From positions 2,486,529-2,550,528 of the forward strand of contig NZ_CP107030.1 in NCBI RefSeq assembly GCF_027474825.1: 64,000 nt of DNA, in the 5' to 3' direction. The position numbers and the translations under genes were made by a program. Every line of letters begins with the position of its first letter. Positions within the stretch are counted from its first letter, which is position 1. Below are positions 56,342 to 64,000 of the stretch, piece by piece. The notes under the pieces were generated by a model. It did not search any database. It was not told the origin of the DNA and worked only from the letters and a program-made list of their open reading frames with translations. The stretch comes from Maribacter halichondriae (lineage in GTDB: Bacteria > Bacteroidota > Bacteroidia > Flavobacteriales > Flavobacteriaceae).

Positions 56342-56926
56342 ATGAAAACAACCACCTATCTCAAAGTATTGATTGGTTCATTTTTCATGCTGCTATTGAT
56401 AAGTAGCTGTAAAAATGAGACCAAGACTGAAACTTCAACTTCCACTACAAAAACAACGGAAACAGGTGAAGTAAATAAACAGGGGCAAGCCTTTATTGAA
56501 GATGATGTATCAAAATCCAATGTTCTACAGATTGCCATCGGTTCCCCAGATCACACGACGCTTGTTGCCGCGGTTCAGGCGGCGGAGCTTGAGAATGTTT
56601 TGGTCAATGCAGGACCACTAATGGTTTTTGCACCCACTAATGCAGCTTTTGATGCACTGCCAGAAGGCACCGTAGAGAATTTGTTGAAGCCCGAAAACAA
56701 AGATGCCTTAGCGAATATTCTTAAACATCACGTGACCGCTGGCAATTACAGCAAGGATTTTTTAAAGAAGTTCAAAAAACTGGGTCAGGCCAATGATCAG
56801 AACACAACGGTAGAAACAAAGGGTGATGATGTGTACGTAGGAGGAGCAAAAATTTTAGCAAGTATCCCTGCGGGAAATGGAATCGTACATGTTGTCGATA
56901 AGGTGATATTGCCCCCATCTGAATAA
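56342..56926 (+). CDS. Fasciclin domain lipoprotein
   Basis: 194 residues. The signal ends in LLISSC (Cys23). After a Thr/Ser/Lys-rich linker, one FAS1 domain is clear: VLQIAIGSPDHTTLVAAVQAAELENVL, MVFAPTNAAFDALPEGTVENLL, LKHHVTAGNY and NGIVHVVDKVILPP. FAS1 domains bind partners or small molecules at the cell surface. The gene is 5 bases after the cytochrome and 26 before nosZ, so it belongs to the nos operon. Its job there is unknown. Confidence 0.88.
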   Translation: MKTTTYLKVLIGSFFMLLLISSCKNETKTETSTSTTKTTETGEVNKQGQAFIEDDVSKSNVLQIAIGSPDHTTLVAAVQAAELENVLVNAGPLMVFAPTNAAFDALPEGTVENLLKPENKDALANILKHHVTAGNYSKDFLKKFKKLGQANDQNTTVETKGDDVYVGGAKILASIPAGNGIVHVVDKVILPPSE

Positions 56927-56952
56927 TAACAACCGATAAATAAACATAAGAA

Positions 56953-58916
56953 ATGAAAAAATTAAGCTATTTAATACTAAGTGTTTTGGGAGTTGCAGCC
57001 ATAATTAGCAGCTGCCAACCCAAGAGTAAAACGACCAACGGCAACGGTGCGCTGTCCTCGAATGCGGCAGAACGGGTATATGTAGCCCCGGGAGAACACG
57101 ATGAATTCTATGCCTTTATTTCAGGCGGATTTAGCGGACAGCTGTCCGTTTACGGATTACCTTCAGGTAGGCTATTTAAGGTGATTCCGGTTTTCTCACA
57201 GGATGCTGAAAAAGCCTGGGGCTATAATGAAGAGACCAAACCGATGTTAAATACCTCTTTCGGATTTGTGCCATGGGACGATTCACACCACCCTGATATT
57301 TCACAGACTGCTGGAGAATTGGATGGTCGCTATGTATTCATCAACGGCAATAACACGCCACGAATCGCGAAGATAGACCTGAGCGTATTTGAAACCACCG
57401 AGATTATTGAAATCCCGAATAGTGCCGGTAACCATAGTTCATCTTTCGTTACCGAGAATACCGAGTATGTCGTGGCAGGAACGCGTTTTTCGGTACCTGT
57501 TCCTCAAAGGGATATGCCCATCAATGAATATAAAGGCAATTTTAAGGGAGCGCTTTCCTTTATCAGTGTTGATCCCGAAGATGGTGGCATGGATATCAAA
57601 TTCCAACTACTGATGCCTGGTTTCGATTATGACCTGTCACATCCTGGAAGGGGAGCATCACATGGATGGTTCTTCTTTACCACTTACAATACCGAAGAGG
57701 CCAATTCACTGTTGGAAGTAAACGCTTCGCAAAATGATAAGGATTTTATCGCTGCCGTAAACTGGAAGAAAATCGAGGAATATGTAAACAACGGTGGAGG
57801 AAAAAAATGCCTGCGAACTATGCACATAACGTATATGACGATGCCACCCACACAGCTACTTCTACAATGAAGAAAGAAGTGTTGGTAGTTGATCCCACAG
57901 AGGTTCCCGGTGCCGTTTTCTTTCTACCCACCCCTAAATCACCGCATGGCTGCGATGTAGATCCAACTGGAGAATATATCGTCGGCAACGGTAAACTATC
58001 AGCTGATTTGACCGTACACTCGTTCACTAAAATGCTAGCCGCTATCGAAGGCGAAAAGTTCGATGGTGAGGCTTACGGCATTCCGATATTAAAATTCGAA
58101 GATGTATTGGCCGGAACAGTCAAAAGTGGCGGTCTAGGCCCGTTACATACCGAATTCGATGGAAAGGGTAATGCCTATACGACCTTCTTCATCTCTTCTG
58201 AAGTCGTAAAATGGAATGTGGGCACATGGGAAGTTATCGATAGACAACCTTGTTACTATTCCGTTGGTCATTTAATGATTCCCGGTGGAAATTCAAGAAA
58301 ACCATTCGGTAAATATGTTGTGGCCATGAACAAAATAACCAAAGATAGGTACTTGCCAACAGGGCCGGAGGTTACCCAGTCCGCACAACTCTATGACATT
58401 TCCGGAGAAAAAATGGAGCTTTTACTGGATTTTCCAACTATTGGTGAACCACATTACGCCGCGGGTATTCCTGCCGATATTATTAAGGCGCGTTCCAAAA
58501 AAATCTTCGAGCTTAAAGACAATAAACATAAATATGCTACTACCAATGACGCCGACGTGAAAGTCGAGCGCAATGGAAAAGAAGTGCACGTGTATATGTC
58601 GATGATCCGTAGCCATTTTAATCCTGATAACATTGAGGGAATCAAAGTCGGCGACAAAGTGTACTTCCATGTAACCAATTTGGAACAAGATTATGACGTA
58701 CCGCACGGCGTTAGTATTATAGGGGCCAACACCTCTGAGTTGTTGATTATGCCTGGTCAAACAGAAACCTTTGTTTGGGAACCCAAACAAGTAGGAGTAT
58801 GGCCGTTCTATTGCACCGACTTCTGTTCGGCACTGCACCAAGAAATGCAGGGGTATGTAAGGGTTTCTCCTGCAAATTCGAACATCGACCTTAAATGGTC
58901 TTTGGGAGAAGATTGA
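56953..58916 (+). CDS. nosZ: Nitrous oxide reductase, clade II; apparent frameshift
   Basis: Reduces N2O to N2 in the periplasm. The signal is Sec/lipoprotein type (ending AIISSC), not Tat, which marks clade II. The propeller with CuZ histidines includes DDSHHPDISQTAG, RGASHGWFFF and PHGCDVDP; the C-terminal CuA domain has FYCTDFCSALHQEMQGYVRV with the Cys, His and Met ligands. The first frame is lost at GGGKK; one missing A in the A7 run at 57801-57807 restores GGGKKMPANYAHNVYDDATHTA and gives 654 residues, normal length. Likely a sequence error. Confidence 0.93.
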
Positions 58917-58947
58917 TTTTACCCTAGAGAGTACTTTTTTCAAGCAG

Positions 58948-58983
58948 AAAAGCGGGTTGTGTTCCAAGACCTTCCCGCTTTTT
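58948..58983 (+). terminator. Hairpin with T-tract after nosZ
   Basis: AAAAGCGGG (58948-58956) pairs with CCCGCTTTT (58974-58982) and is followed by more T, the form of an intrinsic terminator. It lies between nosZ and the next nos gene, so it may reduce transcription of the maturation genes relative to the structural gene. Confidence 0.65.
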
Positions 58984-59011
58984 ATTCCAATCGGATTTAA
59001 TAATTGATACC

Positions 59012-59617
59012 ATGAAGAAATCACGAATAATTATGCTTTTGGGAGCATTGTTACCTTTGTTGCTTTTCGTATTCCCACTTTGGAATATTACTCTCGAAGC
59101 TCCTCAATACCCTACTCCCTTGGGAATGAATATTTATATCAATGATTTTGCAGATGCCAATCCGCATGACATCAAGAATATCAATCTGATGAACCATTAT
59201 GTGGGAATGAAGTACATTCCGGATGCCATTCCCGAATTCAAAATTTTTCCTATCGGTATTATCATAACCACTGTTATCGGATTGATAATCGGATTCAAGG
59301 CCAATTATAAATGGTTTCTGTATTGGTTCATTATGATGATCCTGGTAAGTGCCGCCGGAATGTATGATTTTTATTTGTGGGAACATGATTATGGACATGA
59401 TTTGGATCCGAAGGCGATTATGAAATTTACCAATCCCGATGGTTCGGTCATGGGTTTTCAGCCGCCTCTTTTCGGCACCAAGGATATTTTGAACTTTAGG
59501 GCGCATTCGTATCCACAAGCTGGGGCCTATTGTCTCGGTTTAGGCATCGCACTTGGTCTGGTGGCATATTTTGTTGGAAAAAAAGAAAAGAAAAAGCAAA
59601 CCATCAAAGTAAATTGA
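59012..59617 (+). CDS. Integral membrane protein of the nos cluster
   Basis: About 201 residues with an N-terminal hydrophobic segment (IIMLLGALLPLLLFVFPLW), a periplasmic loop, further segments (FPIGIIITTVIGLIIGF, WFLYWFIMMILVSAAGM) and a last one near AYCLGLGIALGLVAYFVG, then a lysine-rich tail. No known domain recognised. Its position between nosZ and nosL is that of small membrane proteins (NosB-type) of clade II clusters; I do not claim homology. The stop overlaps the nosL start (TGATG). Confidence 0.78.
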   Translation: MKKSRIIMLLGALLPLLLFVFPLWNITLEAPQYPTPLGMNIYINDFADANPHDIKNINLMNHYVGMKYIPDAIPEFKIFPIGIIITTVIGLIIGFKANYKWFLYWFIMMILVSAAGMYDFYLWEHDYGHDLDPKAIMKFTNPDGSVMGFQPPLFGTKDILNFRAHSYPQAGAYCLGLGIALGLVAYFVGKKEKKKQTIKVN

Positions 59618-60057
59618 TGAATTCTCGATTCAATTTTTTAGTATTTGCAATACTCGCGATGAGTACAATCGGATGCACGGTGAAACCTCAGCCAATTGTA
59701 TACGGTTCGGATGTTTGCCATTTTTGCAGTATGACTATTGTGGATCAACAGCATGCGGCCCAGTTCGTGACGGATAAGGGAAAGGCCTTTAAATTTGATG
59801 CTTCCGAATGCATGATGAACCATTTGAAAGAAGTTGATAATTTCAAAGGCGCACTTTTTTTAGTCAATGATTATGAGGCTCCTGGCGAATTGATCGATGC
59901 TACGAAGGCTACCTTTTTGATAAGCAAAGGCATTCCCAGTCCCATGGGAGAATTTCTCACAGCTTTTGGCACAAAAGAGGGAGCCGAAATGGCCCAATCA
60001 GGAAATGGAGGGGATTTATTCACTTGGGAAGAACTAAAGTCTAGATTCAGTAATTAG
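59617..60057 (+). CDS. nosL: NosL copper chaperone lipoprotein
   Basis: 146 residues from the ATG at 59617, which overlaps the upstream stop. Lipobox STIGC (Cys20) and the copper motif DVCHFCSM (Cys34, Cys37, Met39) are those of NosL, which brings Cu(I) to apo-NosZ with the NosDFY complex. The later QHAAQFVTDKGKAFKFDASECMMNHL is family-typical. Confidence 0.93.
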   Translation: MNSRFNFLVFAILAMSTIGCTVKPQPIVYGSDVCHFCSMTIVDQQHAAQFVTDKGKAFKFDASECMMNHLKEVDNFKGALFLVNDYEAPGELIDATKATFLISKGIPSPMGEFLTAFGTKEGAEMAQSGNGGDLFTWEELKSRFSN

Positions 60058-60090
60058 CCAAATACCAACTCGGCAATATCCATAAAAACA

Positions 60091-60384
60091 ATGTACAAGA
60101 TTAGTAATATTATAAATTCACAATCCTTTGACAAACTCAAGGTAGAGAAACTTGTAAAGACCGATGTATTTGAAATTCTTAGCATTAGTTTGGAGAAGGA
60201 ATCAATTTTTCCCGAACATACTTCCCCCACCGATGCACAATTGATCGTCCTGGAGGGTGAAATAGATTTTCATATCGACGGAAAAACTTTCCGTTTAAAC
60301 GAACACCAACATTTTAATTTTCCAAAAGAAATGGTACATTGGGTCGAGGCGAAAGAAAATTCCAAATTTCTGATCGTTAGATAA
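60091..60384 (+). CDS. Small cupin domain protein
   Basis: 97 residues, a single cupin barrel without signal peptide. Metal-type positions are EHTSPTDAQLIVLEGEIDFHIDG and a second motif HQHFNFPKEMVHWVEA. It sits between nosL and nosD with short gaps. Cupins can sense or bind metals, but its part in N2O reduction is unknown. Confidence 0.82.
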   Translation: MYKISNIINSQSFDKLKVEKLVKTDVFEILSISLEKESIFPEHTSPTDAQLIVLEGEIDFHIDGKTFRLNEHQHFNFPKEMVHWVEAKENSKFLIVR

Positions 60385-60394
60385 AAAAGGTAAT

Positions 60395-61633
60395 ATGCCA
60401 AAAAAAGTCTACCTCGCAATTACTGCAATGATTTTTGGTGCCTCGTTGTATGGTGAAACGATCACGATATGTCCGTCATGTGAAATAACATCCATAAAGA
60501 AAGGGGTAGAATTGGCATCCGAAAATGACACCCTCTTGATTAAAAAGGGCACCTATAAAGAATTCAATATCGTTATTGACAAACCTTTGACCCTTTTAGG
60601 CGAAGATTTCCCTATAATCGATGGGGAAGATCAGGGCGAGATCATTACGATTATTTCAGATGGAGTTACCGTAGACGGCCTTTTCATCATCAATGTCGGA
60701 ACAAGCTATACTTCCGATTATGCGGCGATCCGTGTGGTAAAGAGCGAGAATTTCTTGATTCAAAACGTGGTGCTCGAAAAACTGTTTTTTGGTATCTATT
60801 TGGAAAAATCGAACAACGGTAAGATCTATCATAATAAAATTATCGGTGATGCCGTTGACGAATACAATTCCGGAAACGGCATCCAGCTTTGGTACTCCAA
60901 GAATATTGTCGTTGAAAATAATATTGTACAACACGTGCGTGACGGGATCTATCTAGAGTTTTCCGACAACATTACCATTCACAACAATACTAGTTCTAAC
61001 AATCTTAGGTACGGACTTCACTTTATGTTCTCCAACGATGACATTTATACCGACAATACGTTCGAGAACAATGGGGCCGGTGTGGCGGTCATGTTTTCAA
61101 AGAAGATAAAGATGCAGGGCAACACCTTCAAAAAAAATTGGGGCACGGCTTCGTTCGGAGTGCTGCTCAAGGAAATCAATGATGCCGAGATCAGCAACAA
61201 TACCTTTGAAGAGAATACCATCGGCATCAATATTGAAGGTTCGAATCGAATTGTGTATAAGAATAATGACTTTATCAATAATGGCTGGGCCATCAAAGTG
61301 AGAGGAGCATGTTATACCAATTCGTTTGTCAACAATAACTTTTTGTATAATTCCTTCGATATTTCATACAATAGTAAACTGAACGATAATGTTTTTGAAA
61401 ATAATTATTGGAGCAGTTATACGGGTTATGATCTTGATAAAGATGGAATAGGAGATGTTCCTTATCGCCCCGTAAAGCTTTTCTCCTATATTGTAAATAG
61501 AACTCCGGAAACCATTGTGCTATTGCGGAGTTTGTTTATGGATATCATTGACTTTTCAGAAAAAGTTTCCCCGGTTTTTACGCCGGATAATCTGGTAGAT
61601 GCGAGTCCGATGATGAAAAAAGTTGGCAGTTAG
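60395..61633 (+). CDS. nosD: NosD, periplasmic copper-insertion protein
   Basis: 412 residues with a signal peptide (LAITAMIFGASLYGE). A parallel beta-helix of CASH/NosD repeats is plain: IRVVKSENFLIQNVV, NGIQLWYSKNIVVENN, DGIYLEFSDNITIHNN, NLRYGLHFMFSNDDIY, GVAVMFSKKIKMQGN, and the end NNYWSSYTGYDLDKDGIGDVPY. It partners with the NosFY ABC transporter to mature the CuZ site of NosZ. The intergenic stretch after it contains repeats. Confidence 0.93.
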   Translation: MPKKVYLAITAMIFGASLYGETITICPSCEITSIKKGVELASENDTLLIKKGTYKEFNIVIDKPLTLLGEDFPIIDGEDQGEIITIISDGVTVDGLFIINVGTSYTSDYAAIRVVKSENFLIQNVVLEKLFFGIYLEKSNNGKIYHNKIIGDAVDEYNSGNGIQLWYSKNIVVENNIVQHVRDGIYLEFSDNITIHNNTSSNNLRYGLHFMFSNDDIYTDNTFENNGAGVAVMFSKKIKMQGNTFKKNWGTASFGVLLKEINDAEISNNTFEENTIGINIEGSNRIVYKNNDFINNGWAIKVRGACYTNSFVNNNFLYNSFDISYNSKLNDNVFENNYWSSYTGYDLDKDGIGDVPYRPVKLFSYIVNRTPETIVLLRSLFMDIIDFSEKVSPVFTPDNLVDASPMMKKVGS

Positions 61634-61756
61634 CGGTCGCAGTAGGCAGTAAAGGACTTGAGAAAAAAGACGTAAGGAAAGTAGATATGCGAAGTACGAT
61701 GTACGAAGTAAAAGATGGAAAATGTTAGAGGTTAAAGGAAAAAGGAATAATTGAAC

Positions 61757-61829
61757 GGCTCCTCCCCTCAGATGGGGGGAGGTGGATTCGATCCCGCCTA
61801 TAGCGGGGGAAGAAGACGGAGGAGTTGAA
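61757..61829 (+). repeat. Dispersed intergenic repeat, copy 2
   Basis: Same element as 32181-32241 in the opposite orientation: GCTCCTCCCCTCAGA, GGGGAGGTGGATTCG, then a CCCGCC...GCGGGGG spacer and GAAGACGGAGGAGTTGAAA. It fills much of the 262-base gap between nosD and nosF, which otherwise shows no gene. Confidence 0.72.
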
Positions 61830-61867
61830 AGCCCAAGCCATGGAGCATAAGAACTAACGTTAAACAG

Positions 61868-61887
61868 ATTCCCGCCTACGCGGGAAT
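61868..61887. repeat. Hairpin ATTCCCGC-N4-GCGGGAAT before nosF
   Basis: A perfect 8-base stem (61868-61875 with 61880-61887) ends 8 bases before the nosF start codon. Similar ATTCCCG..CGGGAATGAC elements are dispersed in many genomes. At this position it could hinder or time translation of nosF. Confidence 0.55.
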
Positions 61888-61895
61888 GACAATAA

Positions 61896-62606
61896 ATGAT
61901 AAACATACAAAACCTACATAAAAAATTCGGAAAGAACCAAGTGCTTTCAGGTGTTGATTTGTCAATAGAAGACGGTGGAATTTTCGCCGTTCTCGGTCCC
62001 AACGGATCTGGCAAAACCACATTGATTAAAAGTATTTTGGGGATGGTCATTCCGAACAAAGGGAACATCTCGGTTCTCGATGCCAATATTCGAAACAGTT
62101 GGAGGTACCGTCAAGAAATAGATTACCTGCCCCAAATAGCAAATTTCCCTGGAAATCTGAAGGTGAAAGAGTTAATTCGCATGATAAAGGATCTAAGACA
62201 AAAACCCAGCGACGAAGAAAAATTGATAGAAGTGTTCACCTTGGAGCCATTTCTGGATAAAAAATTGAGTACCCTCTCGGGAGGAACCAAGCAAAAGGTA
62301 AATATTGTTCTGACCTTTATGTTCGATAGTCCGTTAATGATCTTGGATGAGCCAACGACCGGACTAGACCCTCTTTCCTTGATCCGTTTGAAGGAATTGA
62401 TAAAGGAAGAAAAACAAAAAGGAAAGACGATTTTAATCACTTCCCACATTATGCAGTTTGTAGAGGAAATGGCGGATGAAATCGTTTACCTCTTGGAAGG
62501 TAAAATATATTTTAGGGGCAGTATGAAGGATTTAAAAACAAAGACCGGCCAAGCCGATTTTGAACATGCCATTGCCGCAATCTCAACACAAACGGCCGAT
62601 GCTTAA
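61896..62606 (+). CDS. nosF: NosF, ABC transporter ATP-binding protein
   Basis: 236 residues. Walker A GPNGSGKTT, signature LSGGTKQK, Walker B MILDEPTTGLDP and switch His in ITSHIM are all intact. It powers the NosY permease, working with NosD in copper-sulfur delivery for NosZ. The nosY start overlaps its 3' end by 8 bases. Confidence 0.94.
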   Translation: MINIQNLHKKFGKNQVLSGVDLSIEDGGIFAVLGPNGSGKTTLIKSILGMVIPNKGNISVLDANIRNSWRYRQEIDYLPQIANFPGNLKVKELIRMIKDLRQKPSDEEKLIEVFTLEPFLDKKLSTLSGGTKQKVNIVLTFMFDSPLMILDEPTTGLDPLSLIRLKELIKEEKQKGKTILITSHIMQFVEEMADEIVYLLEGKIYFRGSMKDLKTKTGQADFEHAIAAISTQTADA

Positions 62607-63381
62607 AATATTAAAATATAGTTTTTACGACTTGATACGAAGCCGCTGGAGCTATGTGTATTTTTTGTTCTATCTGGCATTGGGGTTCGTGCTGTTGTTT
62701 TTGAACAATGATCTTTCAAAAGCGGTGATAACCTTAATGAACGTTATCATTGTTTTGGTACCATTAATCGGAACCATTTTTGGAGTGATGTATTTTTACA
62801 ATTCCAAGGAATTCACTGAACTACTATTGGCACAACCCTTAAAGAGGTCTTCCATCTTTTTAGGGCAGTATTTTGGTGTAGCTGGCTCGCTGACCTTAAG
62901 TTTGGTTTTGGGTCTGGGTATTCCTTTTGTGCTATATGGATTGTTCAGAAGTGAAGCGATTTGGGATTTTACCCTACTATTGGTAACAGGGGCTTTTTTG
63001 ACCTTTATTTTTACGGCGCTAGCATTTAACATTGCTCTCTCCAACGAAAATAAAATAAAAGGTTTTGGCTATGCGGTTTTACTGTGGTTGTTTTTGGCCG
63101 TCATTTATGACGGACTCTTTTTATTGTCTCTCATCGTTTTTGAGGAATACCCTTTGGATTCGTTTTCCTTGGCTGCCACCATGTTCAACCCCATTGATTT
63201 GTCACGAACCCTAATCCTTCTAAAATTGGATATTTCTGCACTTCTAGGATATACAGGAGCCATTTTTAAGCAATTCTTCGGTACAAATTTAGGGTTGATG
63301 GTTTCAGTAGGGGTTTTACTTTTATGGACGCTTTTACCGATCTGGCGATTGTCCTTCAAATCGAAAAGAAAAGATTTTTAG
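62599..63381 (+). CDS. nosY: NosY, ABC transporter permease
   Basis: 260 residues from the ATG at 62599, inside the end of nosF. Six or so membrane segments (YVYFLFYLALGFVLLFL, VITLMNVIIVLVPLIGTIFGVMYF, GVAGSLTLSLVLGLGIPFVLYG, LLLVTGAFLTFIFTALAFN, VLLWLFLAVIYDGLFLL and a last one near GLMVSVGVLLLWTLLPIW). TELLLAQPLKRSSIFLGQYFG is the coupling region of NosY-type permeases. It overlaps the convergent globin gene by 4 bases. Confidence 0.92.
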   Translation: MLKILKYSFYDLIRSRWSYVYFLFYLALGFVLLFLNNDLSKAVITLMNVIIVLVPLIGTIFGVMYFYNSKEFTELLLAQPLKRSSIFLGQYFGVAGSLTLSLVLGLGIPFVLYGLFRSEAIWDFTLLLVTGAFLTFIFTALAFNIALSNENKIKGFGYAVLLWLFLAVIYDGLFLLSLIVFEEYPLDSFSLAATMFNPIDLSRTLILLKLDISALLGYTGAIFKQFFGTNLGLMVSVGVLLLWTLLPIWRLSFKSKRKDF

Positions 63382-63770
63382 GTTTTATTCCTATGTTGAT
63401 AGATCTGCATAAACAGCATGGTGCTCATCTTTTGCGCCCTATTTTTGGCGATCCAGGCCGTTTCACCCTCGAACAGTTCATCGATGGTTGCGAACCAAAG
63501 GTTGAGCCAAAGCCCGAAATGCTCAGGTGTTATGGTGTGGTTCATTTTGTCATCGACTTCTTGATGTACGGTAACGGGATTTCCGTGGTATTTGCGTTTT
63601 AAGAAAAGTTGGGTTTCCCAGAAATCGGTCAGCAGCGTTAAATGGCTGTCCCAATCTGAAATGATTCCATTAAAAATAGGCCCCAAGATTTCGTGCTGCC
63701 TTATTTTCCCATAGAATGTTTCGACCAATAGTCTAACGTCTGTTCTTTCTTTTAGCTCTTGCTTGTCCAC
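63378..63770 (-). CDS. Group III truncated haemoglobin
   Basis: 130 residues, the normal length of a 2-on-2 globin. Residues RLLVETFYGKIRQHEILGPIFN open the fold; KRKYHGNPVTVHQEV contains a likely distal region and ITPEHFGLWLNLWFATI the proximal His (EHF). Group III trHbs are linked to NO or O2 handling, sensible beside N2O respiration. It converges with nosY and shares four bases with it. Function is inferred from family and context. Confidence 0.9.
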   Translation of the reverse strand: MDKQELKERTDVRLLVETFYGKIRQHEILGPIFNGIISDWDSHLTLLTDFWETQLFLKRKYHGNPVTVHQEVDDKMNHTITPEHFGLWLNLWFATIDELFEGETAWIAKNRAQKMSTMLFMQIYQHRNKT

Positions 63771-63924
63771 ATTGTTAAAATACTGATTTTATTATTGATG
63801 CAGCTTAAGCCGTTGAACCTATTTTCGTTTAAAGTTGTACTTAAGGCCGTAGAGATTAATAGGATGGTTTCAAGAAAACATAAACATTGTCATATTTATC
63901 GTGCTTTCGCTTTTAAGAAAATAA

Positions 63925-63956
63925 AAAAGGGGAAGTCGAAATCGAGTTCCCCTTTT
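63925..63956. terminator. Hairpin terminator AAAAGGGGAA...TTCCCCTTTT
   Basis: Perfect 10-base stem (63925-63934 with 63947-63956) with A/T-rich ends on both strands, near the right edge. It lies upstream of the globin start, so it more likely ends a minus-strand gene that lies beyond the window. The rest of 63771-64000 shows no gene. Confidence 0.65.
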
Positions 63957-64000
63957 AAACTAGTGTTGTTGGTTAATTTACTTTTTGTCCGAGATGTTTT

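Noticed and set aside
57801-57807. Programmed -1 frameshift in nosZ (A7 run) and similar runs
   Set aside because: No stimulatory structure or conserved slippery heptamer pattern was seen, and breaks of the same kind occur in unrelated genes, so sequence error is simpler.
61556-62086. 176-codon minus-strand open frame with patches like HSRVGGN and STPPSS
   Set aside because: The patches are translations of the dispersed repeats at 61757-61887, and both ends overlap nosD and nosF. Not a gene.
1-64000. CRISPR array, tRNA, rRNA, prophage or transposase genes
   Set aside because: No regularly spaced direct repeats, no recognisable tRNA cloverleaf or rRNA sequence and no mobile-element protein was found by reading.

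Overview
The window looks like part of a chromosome (or assembled contig) of a marine member of the Bacteroidota, most likely a flavobacterium. Pointers from the sequence are: Bacteroidota-type promoters (TTG, about 20 bases, TAnnTTTG/A) and no clear Shine-Dalgarno sites; many lipoproteins and Tat-type leaders on sugar enzymes; a clade II (lipoprotein-type) nosZ cluster; an SDR-type mannonate oxidoreductase; and sulfatases, PVC-type haem proteins and FucP-type permeases, as found in algal-polysaccharide degraders. No rRNA, tRNA, CRISPR array, transposase or phage gene was seen. No stretch longer than 300 bases lacks a gene.

Layout. 1-2778 (+): end of a DUF1501 gene and an S1 sulfatase. 2857-7516 (-): FucP-type permease, SDR, tagaturonate reductase and an LgoD-like dehydrogenase, which fit an L-galactonate/tagaturonate branch. 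7711-10561 (+): zinc alcohol dehydrogenase, esterase and PhyH dioxygenase. 10632-16356 (-): MetE-like protein, UlaG-like hydrolase, PVC-haem lipoprotein and TIM-barrel isomerase. A GntR/UTRA regulator is divergent from this operon (16489). 17224-22338: ThuA, DUF6807 and two Gfo/Idh proteins. 22340-29727 (+): D-glucuronate uptake and use (SDR mannonate oxidoreductase, TRAP transporter PQM, PVC-haem lipoprotein, UxaC). 29717-40552 (-): phosphotriesterase-like protein, FAD oxidoreductase, SIS protein, ROK kinase, SDR, a GMC oxidoreductase with its small subunit, two TIM-barrel isomerases and a Gfo/Idh protein. 40824-43791 (+): SDR, FAH-type hydrolase and FMN lactate dehydrogenase, the lower half of an oxidative L-fucose/L-rhamnose pathway. 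43869-55118: peptidase S41, an N-acetylhexosamine kinase/nucleotidyltransferase pair, esterase, sulfatase, HemN, universal stress protein, PIG-L deacetylase and Gfo/Idh. 55269-63770: Rrf2 regulator, the nitrous oxide reductase cluster (cytochrome c, fasciclin protein, NosZ, membrane protein, NosL, cupin, NosD, NosF, NosY) and a convergent truncated globin.

Regulation. A nearly identical palindrome (core ACTTGTA..TACAAGT) lies in two divergent promoter regions 24 kb apart. In all four directions its TTG sits 20 bases from a TAnnTTT-type -7 element, so one GntR protein probably represses both divergons. In the nos/rrf2 spacer, an FNR-like palindrome lies near -41.5 of the nos promoter and a second palindrome overlaps the rrf2 promoter.

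Quality warning. At least eight genes are broken by indels, and seven of these are explained by one missing base, usually in a homopolymer: uxaB, a PVC-haem gene, the NahK-like gene, a sulfatase, hemN, the nos cytochrome and nosZ. Each continues in a neighbouring frame with family-typical sequence. I therefore annotate them as single CDSs and regard the breaks as probable sequence errors, not decay.
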